Source of the DNA: JAWXCM01 sp034408745
GTDB lineage: Bacteria; Acidobacteriota; Terriglobia; Bryobacterales; Bryobacteraceae
Reading direction: 5' to 3'
Length of the DNA: 12,417 bases
Assembly (NCBI GenBank): GCA_034408745.1
Contig: JAWXCM010000228.1
Location: 1-12,417, forward strand
Each line of letters starts with the position of its first letter. Position 1 is the stretch's first letter. The notes under the pieces are model-generated. The model searched no databases and had not been told where the DNA came from. It saw nothing but the letters and a program-made list of their open reading frames with translations. Positions 8,640-12,417 of this stretch are shown in pieces. The translations under genes and the position numbers were made by a program.

Positions 8640-8967
8640 ACGGTGACCTTTTCTTCGAACAACTCGGCGAACTTTGTGACCAGCAGGGCGAACACGCGCC
8701 GGCGCCATCCACTCTGAAGTCCCGTGTGTTCACCGCGCTGGTGCGGAGGCAGCAGCAGCAGCAGCCTCTGATGACGCTTTCGGCGTGCCGGAAGGCTGGG
8801 GAGACGCTGTGCATATTCGAGCAATTGGTGGCGATTGCCCCGGTTGGGGAACCAGTGAAAGCAAAGAACCCTGCGAGGTCTGCCATGCCCGTTTGTTGGG
8901 TGAGAGGGTCGAAGATGCGCCCATCTGGTGGCCCGGTTGTCCGTACGTTCAGTTTCAGAACCGGTAG
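8636..8967 (+). pseudogene. Sigma-factor partner with a CxxC...C end (possible anti-sigma or sensor), frameshifted
   Basis: The ATG at 8636 overlaps the ancestral stop of the sigma gene (ATGA), the arrangement usual for a sigma factor and its regulator. The first 79 residues read 'MNGDLFFEQLGELCDQQGEH', then 'STLKSRVFTALVRRQ', a run of five CAG codons (Gln41-ish, bases 8750-8764), and 'LCIFEQLVAIAPVGEPVKA'. After base 8872 the frame becomes nonsense, while the neighbouring frame gives 'CEVCHARLLGERVEDAPIWW' and 'PGCPYVQFQNR' to TAG at 8965-8967. One added C in the CCC at 8869-8871 fuses the two into a 110-residue protein ending in C-x2-C-H...WPGCPY. The Cys/His cluster could bind zinc or iron. 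No membrane helix is present, so a soluble regulator is more likely than a classical membrane anti-sigma. The function is inferred from position only. Confidence 0.62.
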
Positions 8968-8977
8968 AGTCCGCACT

Positions 8978-9124
8978 TCAGCGGAAATAGCGAACCACAC
9001 CGAACAGGTGCCGGAAGTTCATCAGGGGACCGCCGACCTGCGGGGATAGCTGGCGCCCGATGGGGTTGCGCTGAGTGATTTCATGGAAGGCGTATCGCAC
9101 GCCCCATCCGCCGGGCAGCAACAG
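8978..9124 (-). pseudogene. C-terminal remnant of a minus-strand gene (membrane- or barrel-type ending)
   Basis: On the minus strand a frame open from 9124 to TGA at 8980-8978 encodes about 48 residues with a strikingly protein-like ending. It reads 'LPGGWGVRYAFHEITQRNPI', then 'GRQLSPQVGGPLMNFRHLFG', then 'VVRYFR'. The Gly/aromatic alternation and the FR-H-FGVVRYF finish resemble the last strands of an outer-membrane protein. A TAG at 9127-9125 closes the frame upstream and no start codon or ribosome binding site is present, so only the 3' end of a gene survives. It converges on the CxxC partner gene (stop at 8967), 10 nt away. I cannot name the family. A chance open frame is possible, but the composition argues against it. 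Confidence 0.45.
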
Positions 9125-9162
9125 CTACTGGAGGCTGCTTGAGAATGTTGAACTCTTTTTGT

Positions 9163-9363
9163 TCAGCTTTCAGAACGTAAGAAGCTAACGATTCCCGAAA
9201 GAACTGCGTCTCCCGGAAACGTTGAGCAGATAATCCTTGCTCCGTCAGGCGAGATCTTCGTCAGAAATGCTTCCCAGGTAGTTATGGGCGTTGTGTGGCA
9301 CCCTCTGTGACAACATGAGTGAGACAGTTCTTTGGTTCCTGCGGTGACTCCGCCCCATTTCAC
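9163..9363 (-). pseudogene. Fragment with a SBBP-like (beta-propeller) repeat
   Basis: A 66-codon minus-strand frame contains 'EAFLTKISPDGARIICSTFP', closely matching the SBBP repeat pattern 'DAFVTKLSPDGS-I-YSTYLGG'. This repeat is common in long secreted proteins of Acidobacteria and Planctomycetes. Only one repeat is visible, where such proteins normally have many, and the flanking residues (a His/Cys-rich stretch before, 'SGIVSFLRSES' after) do not look like family sequence. It is therefore read as a leftover piece of a larger gene. The nominal ATG at 9363 has no convincing ribosome binding site. It may belong to the same lost locus as the remnant at 8978-9124, since both are on the minus strand, but they are in different frames. 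Confidence 0.35.
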
Positions 9364-9692
9364 GCTGAACCAACACAGATTCGGATCGCCCCGAAACGCC
9401 CGTCCTTCGACAACCGTGTGACGAACGACACGCTGGCTCAGTAACTTACGGCGTGATTTCCTCCCTGCTAACCACCTTCACGGCAGCGAAATTCGGGTTC
9501 GCGACGCCCGCCCGCGCCGGCGTTTCCAAGGCTCCGTTGCCAGCTCACCCGGCAAATCCGGGCCGTTTTTATCCTCCGCTGGTGGCGAAACCGAAGGGGG
9601 CTTCCTGGGCGATTTCAGATTTATAACATATTTTTTCTGCTTAATTCATCAATAAGTTAGAGCCAAAACACCGCCCGACCCACCCCGCTTTT
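9364..9692. other. Non-coding stretch with an AT-rich island
   Basis: No supported gene lies between the SBBP-like fragment and the dispersed-family gene. Apart from the hairpin at 9548-9570, listed separately, the main feature is an AT-rich island at about 9616-9657 ('TTTATAACATATTTTTTC' and on to 'CATCAATAAG') inside GC-rich DNA. It sits about 110-150 bases before the start at 9769. It could hold the promoter of that gene or mark a junction of inserted DNA. No inverted repeat pair flanking it is obvious. Confidence 0.35.
9548..9570 (+). terminator. Candidate rho-independent terminator
   Basis: The + strand reads CCCGG-CAAAT-CCGGG (9548-9562), a 5-bp all-GC stem with a 5-nt loop, followed after CCG by TTTTT (9566-9570). 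This has the form of an intrinsic terminator for rightward transcription. No intact + strand gene lies just upstream; the nearest is the broken sigma/partner pair ending at 8967. It may therefore be a relic or shield the next gene from read-through. Confidence 0.35.
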
Positions 9693-9768
9693 TTGCAGCC
9701 ATCTGCGACACTTGCAGCGCGCGGAACCACATACCCGGACCGCGCCATGAAACAGGAGACCCAAAACC

Positions 9769-10451
9769 ATGGCATCCCCCGCACAATTCGCAGCCAATCA
9801 GGCCAACGCCGTCCTCTCCACCGGTCCTCGTACCGTAGAAGGCAGGGAACGCTCCTCCCGAAACGGCGTAACCCACGGAGCCACGTCGCGCCAGCGGCTC
9901 TCCAGCAAAGAAACTCAGGAGGAATACGACGCCTTCGAGGCGGCTGTCTTCGAGCACCACCAGCCCGCCAATGCCTACGAGCATCTCCTGACCTGACCGA
10001 GAAGATATCCCTCGCCGCCTGGCGCCACCACAGCATGCTGCGCATGCAGGCCGATTACACGCCCAGCGCAGCCTTTGTCGAAACCAGTTCCGGCCCCGTC
10101 CTCGAACCAGTTTTCTTCCCCGCCATCGACCCGGAAGTCCAGCACTTCCTCGGCCTCATGGTCCGGTACGTCGCCGCCGCGGCCCGCGAGTGGAAACAGG
10201 CCGTCTCCGCGCTCGACAAAGTGCAGAATGAGCGCCGTGCCAACCCCAACCCGGCCGCCAAAATCGAAGTCGCACCCGCTCCCCCCACACAGCACCCGCC
10301 AGCCTCCGAAGATATCCCGCGAGTGTGCCGCGCGGCCCTGAAACGAGCTCACAGCAAAGCAGCCCGCCAGACCCACCGTACAGAGCAAGTCAAAGTATCA
10401 GCCGCCGCTGGAATTGGCTTCGTTTCGCAAAAACGCACCGCGAAGGTTTAG
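9769..10451 (+). pseudogene. 'STGPRT-EG' dispersed-family protein of unknown function, frameshifted
   Basis: The ATG at 9769 has AGGAG at 9754-9758, 10 nt upstream. The N-terminus 'MASPAQFAANQANAVLSTGP', continuing RTVEGRERSSRNGVTHG, is the signature of a family I recall as present in many near-identical copies in Acidobacteria and Planctomycetes, with no known function. After 'AYEHLLT' the frame hits TGA at 9994-9996. The neighbouring frame carries on naturally as 'LTEKISLAAWRHHSMLRMQA' through to TAG at 10449-10451. One added C in the CC at 9992-9993 restores a single frame of roughly 227 residues. The second half includes 'PAIDPEVQHFLGLMVRYVAA', an Arg/Lys helix ending near 'VQNERRANPN', a Pro-rich linker and a basic C-terminus. 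The basic N- and C-terminal ends might bind nucleic acid; this is only a guess. Confidence 0.62.
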
Positions 10452-10575
10452 AGGGAAGGGAAGAGCAACAAAAAGCGAGGAACGAACCCGGAGGAACAAA
10501 CGAATGACGGAAGCGATCGGAGCCGTCCTTCCACCACAAGGACAGCCCCTGACACCAGCAAACCCGAAGTCTCGG
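10452..10575. other. Convergent intergenic region with an inverted repeat
   Basis: Between the convergent ends of the dispersed-family gene and the DUF1080 gene there is a perfect 6-bp inverted repeat, GTCCTT-CCACCAC-AAGGAC (10525-10543). Just before and overlapping it, GACGG (10506-10510) can pair with CCGTC (10523-10527). No T-tract follows on either strand, so a standard intrinsic terminator is not supported. The mutually exclusive hairpins may be chance. Confidence 0.25.
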
Positions 10576-11262
10576 CTACTTCTTGACGGGCAGGGACCGG
10601 AACCGCATGTCCTTGTACATCATGACGCTGCCCGGATCATGCGCCTGCAGCGCGATATAGCCCTTTGCATAGGTTTTGTCATGCGTATCCACCGTCTGGA
10701 TGCCGTTCACCCAGATCTGAATGTGGTCGCCTTCCATGCGGATGCGCTGCGTAAACCACGTGTCGTCCCGCACCAGCTGGTCATAACGCTTGACAATGTT
10801 GTACAGGCTGCCCGTTTTCACAGGATCCTTGTGGCTGACGTTCACCTGCGACTCATACCCCTTCGGCCAGTCCGCCACAATCGACTGGCATCGCGTGTAC
10901 ATGCCCGAGTTCCCGTTGTGATTGATCTTCACGCTGGCAATCCACTCGCAGTCCTGGCACTGTTCCTTCTCCCAGAACAGATGGCTGCGCGGCCCTCCGC
11001 CGGTGACCGTGCCGTCCACCACTTTCCAGTTTTCCGGATGCTCGCCCGCCTTCCAGCCGTCCAGCGTCTTGCCGTCGAACATGCTCACCCAGCCGCCCTT
11101 GCCGGCGGTGGGCGTTTTCTCCGGTTTGCCCAGCGGCTTGTCCGGACCGTGCTCGGTAACCTTCGCCTCCTGCGGCGTCTTTGCAAATTCGAACTGCTTC
11201 GCCGCGAACGCGCCAGTCACTGCCAGCGTCGCGACACATACGAACGTACAGAACCGATTCAC
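10576..11262 (-). CDS. Secreted DUF1080 / 3-keto-disaccharide hydrolase-like protein
   Basis: This 228-residue protein has a signal peptide (1-20, 'VTGAFA' before Ala21) followed by a DUF1080 domain (Pfam 3-keto-disaccharide_hydrolase, a concanavalin-like jelly roll). Family landmarks are 'WVSMFDGKTLDGWKAGEHPE' (58-77), 'WKVVDGTVTGGG' (79-90), 'EWIASVKINHNGNSGMYTR' (106-124), 'YESQVNVSH' (136-144) and 'GYIALQAHDPGSVMMYKDMR' (201-220). These proteins are abundant in Acidobacteria and Planctomycetes; some cleave 3-keto-glycosides or act near sugar oxidoreductases. No sugar oxidoreductase is seen nearby, so the substrate is open. The start codon is GTG (plus-strand CAC at 11260-11262), supported by a strong AAGGAGG (plus-strand CCTCCTT, 11268-11274) with a 5-nt spacer. 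Cys102 and Cys105 (CQDC) plus Cys125 may form a disulfide after export. Confidence 0.88.
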   Translation of the reverse strand: MNRFCTFVCVATLAVTGAFAAKQFEFAKTPQEAKVTEHGPDKPLGKPEKTPTAGKGGWVSMFDGKTLDGWKAGEHPENWKVVDGTVTGGGPRSHLFWEKEQCQDCEWIASVKINHNGNSGMYTRCQSIVADWPKGYESQVNVSHKDPVKTGSLYNIVKRYDQLVRDDTWFTQRIRMEGDHIQIWVNGIQTVDTHDKTYAKGYIALQAHDPGSVMMYKDMRFRSLPVKK

Positions 11263-11267
11263 TCGTG

Positions 11268-11274
11268 CCTCCTT
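11268..11274 (-). promoter_or_regulatory. Strong Shine-Dalgarno fixing the GTG start of the DUF1080 gene
   Basis: On the minus strand AAGGAGG lies 5 nt before GTG at 11262. The match to the anti-Shine-Dalgarno is complete, and no ATG competes at suitable spacing, so the GTG is the likely start codon. Confidence 0.75.
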
Positions 11275-11348
11275 GTTTCTCGCTTGCCTGCTGCAAGCCG
11301 AATCCAGTTTATACGAACGGCTCCGTTGCTATCCTTGGTGGTGCATCT

Positions 11349-11948
11349 ATGTATCTGAAAATCCTGGCTCACCCGGTGTTTGTGAACCTCAACTTCCATA
11401 TGCCCATGGTCATTGACCTTTCGCATCCGGTCATCATGATCACCGGCGAAAACGGCTCGGGCAAGTCCACGCTGCTCCACTCGCTCTACTACGCCCTCAG
11501 AGGCGAGACGATCGACCAGTACATCTACCGGCTCGACAAGCGGGACGTGCAGTTCGACAAGGTGTTCCTGTTTGACGCCGAACAGCACAACCCACGCATG
11601 CAGAAGGAACTGTTCGCCGATAACCCCGAAATGACCGAGTTCCTCTCCATGGCCAGCCACGGTCAGGTTATGCTCGCCATGTTTCGCGAGAACTTCCCGT
11701 CTCTGCCCGAAGGCACAGTATTGCTGCTCGACGAACCGGAGATGGCCCTCAGCGTCTCCAATCAGCGCCGCATTCTCAAAATGCTGCTGGAGTTAGCCGA
11801 CCAGAAGAAGTTCCGCATCATCACCGCCACCCATTCGCCTGTGCTCATCGAGTCGCCCGACACCTATGTCATCGACCTCGACAAGTACATCAACAGGAAC
11901 CTCCCATCCGATGAAATGGGAACCGAGGGCGCGAGCACGATTCAATAG
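11349..11948 (+). CDS. Compact SMC/ABC-type ATPase (predicted ATPase, COG3910-like)
   Basis: This 199-residue soluble ATPase is of the 'SHGE' AAA/ABC-like group, single-domain proteins related to SMC/RecF heads. Visible motifs are Walker A 'GENGSGKST' (33-41), a degenerate signature 'ASHGQVMLAMF' (102-112), Walker B 'TVLLLDEPE' (123-131, Asp128/Glu129), a D-loop-like 'MALSVSNQRR' (132-141) and the H-loop 'ITATHSPVLIE' (158-168, His162). Family members I recall are about 230-260 residues, so this one is short. The insert between Walker A and signature is small and Asp/Arg-rich ('YRLDKRDVQFDKVFLFDAEQ'). The frame is open further upstream, but the ATG at 11349 gives the family-like N-terminus and the only nearby purine-rich site is weak (GGTGGTG). 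It is divergent from the DUF1080 gene (86 bp apart). The role is unknown; DNA repair, defence and regulation are all possible. It stands alone, without a nuclease partner before the intron. Confidence 0.85.
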   Translation: MYLKILAHPVFVNLNFHMPMVIDLSHPVIMITGENGSGKSTLLHSLYYALRGETIDQYIYRLDKRDVQFDKVFLFDAEQHNPRMQKELFADNPEMTEFLSMASHGQVMLAMFRENFPSLPEGTVLLLDEPEMALSVSNQRRILKMLLELADQKKFRIITATHSPVLIESPDTYVIDLDKYINRNLPSDEMGTEGASTIQ

Positions 11949-11990
11949 AGTGACATTCATCAAAACTTTTTTGGCCCCCGATAGTGACAA

Positions 11991-12417
11991 GTGCGTAACG
12001 GGCTGGTAAAGTAGTCTTTGTCCGGTTGAGAGCAACAGACGAAAACAGTGGCGACAAGCTGCGGTTAGTAGAAAAGCTCGGCTGGATGGTGCGAAGCAGT
12101 GAAAACTGCAACCCGGCGAAAGCCGAACGCATCAGTCTGGTGTAGCTAGTTAGGCCGTTCGCAAGCGCTCTGCTGGAAACAGCAGGGACCAACTGAACCC
12201 CACTACACTTCAATTTTGGAATGCGATTCGATTCGCTACTGTGAATCGGGCACGCGCCAACGGCTTTGAGGCCGTGTTCCTGGTCCGCCTTCGAAAGATC
12301 GCGTGGCAGTGTGGAGCGCAGATCTTTGACAATCTGACTGGATGAACCTTCTGACCCCAAGCACCGGGTTGGAAGGAGCGAAAACTCGTCAAATAACTCT
12401 TGAGTAAACAAGCTGAG
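11991..12417 (+). mobile_element. Group II intron, 5' part (domain I and following), continuing past the window
   Basis: From GTGCG at 11991 the sequence changes character: no plausible + frame, and dense RNA-like hairpins. Three stems are capped by GAAA tetraloops: GCAGT-GAAA-ACTGC (12096-12109), CGGC-GAAA-GCCG (12114-12125) and CTGCTG-GAAA-CAGCAG (12170-12185). GTTG-AGAG-CAAC (about 12027-12038) adds another. GTGCG is the consensus 5' end of bacterial group II introns. Stretches such as 'GGCGACAAGCTGCGGTTAG' and 'GCGAAGCAGTGAAAACTGC' resemble domain I of these introns as I recall it. The element begins 42 nt after the ATPase stop codon and is cut by the window end, so the reverse transcriptase/maturase gene and domains V-VI are not visible. 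The exact exon junction and class are inferred. Other structured RNAs are possible but fit less well. Confidence 0.7.

Noticed and set aside
8750..8764. Five CAG codons as a repeat element
   Set aside because: The tract is too short to be a repeat locus; it encodes a Gln run inside the partner gene.
10414..11358. 314-codon plus-strand open frame
   Set aside because: Antisense to the DUF1080 gene, which has a strong Shine-Dalgarno, a signal peptide and clear motifs.
11890..12411. 173-codon minus-strand open frame across the window end
   Set aside because: It runs antisense through the structured, GAAA-loop-rich DNA of the putative intron and shows no protein-like pattern.
1..12417. CRISPR arrays, tRNA or rRNA genes
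   Set aside because: No regularly spaced repeats, and no tRNA or rRNA sequence I could recognise on either strand.

Overview
The window is a GC-rich bacterial chromosome segment, about 60-65% GC by eye. The gene set suggests an acidobacterium of the Solibacter/Bryobacter type: a secreted DUF1080-family protein, a SBBP-like repeat fragment, a small sigma factor with a CxxC partner, and a protein of the dispersed 'STGPRT-EG' family. This assignment rests on recalled family traits, not on a marker gene.

Left block (1-4819, + strand): the 3' end of a tripartite efflux operon. It holds the C-terminal part of a TolC-like outer-membrane factor, an RND periplasmic adaptor with an ATGA start/stop overlap, and a full 1025-residue CusA/CzcA-type RND pump 3 nt further on. 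Together they would move a substrate, probably a metal ion, from periplasm or membrane out of the cell.

Middle block (5143-7992, - strand, convergent with the pump): four tightly packed genes, all with export signals. In order they are an unrecognised secreted protein, a YHS-domain protein, a small outer-membrane beta-barrel and a YceI-like protein. The first gene carries a one-base frameshift near its 3' end; correcting it places its stop codon directly against the YHS start codon.

Decay zone (about 8200-10451): a wreck of several genes. It contains an ECF-like sigma factor with one frameshift and one in-frame TGA; its overlapping partner ending in a CxxC...C motif, with one frameshift; a short C-terminal remnant of a minus-strand membrane-type protein; a SBBP-like fragment; an AT-rich island; and a dispersed-family protein with one frameshift. 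Each frameshift is repaired by a single base in a short homopolymer, so either real decay or systematic sequencing error is possible.

Right block (10576-12417): a secreted DUF1080/3-keto-disaccharide hydrolase-like protein (- strand, GTG start, strong Shine-Dalgarno), a divergent compact SMC/ABC-type ATPase (+), and 42 nt after its stop what appears to be the 5' ribozyme part of a group II intron. The intron begins at GTGCG and has several GAAA-capped hairpins. Any reverse transcriptase gene would lie beyond the window.
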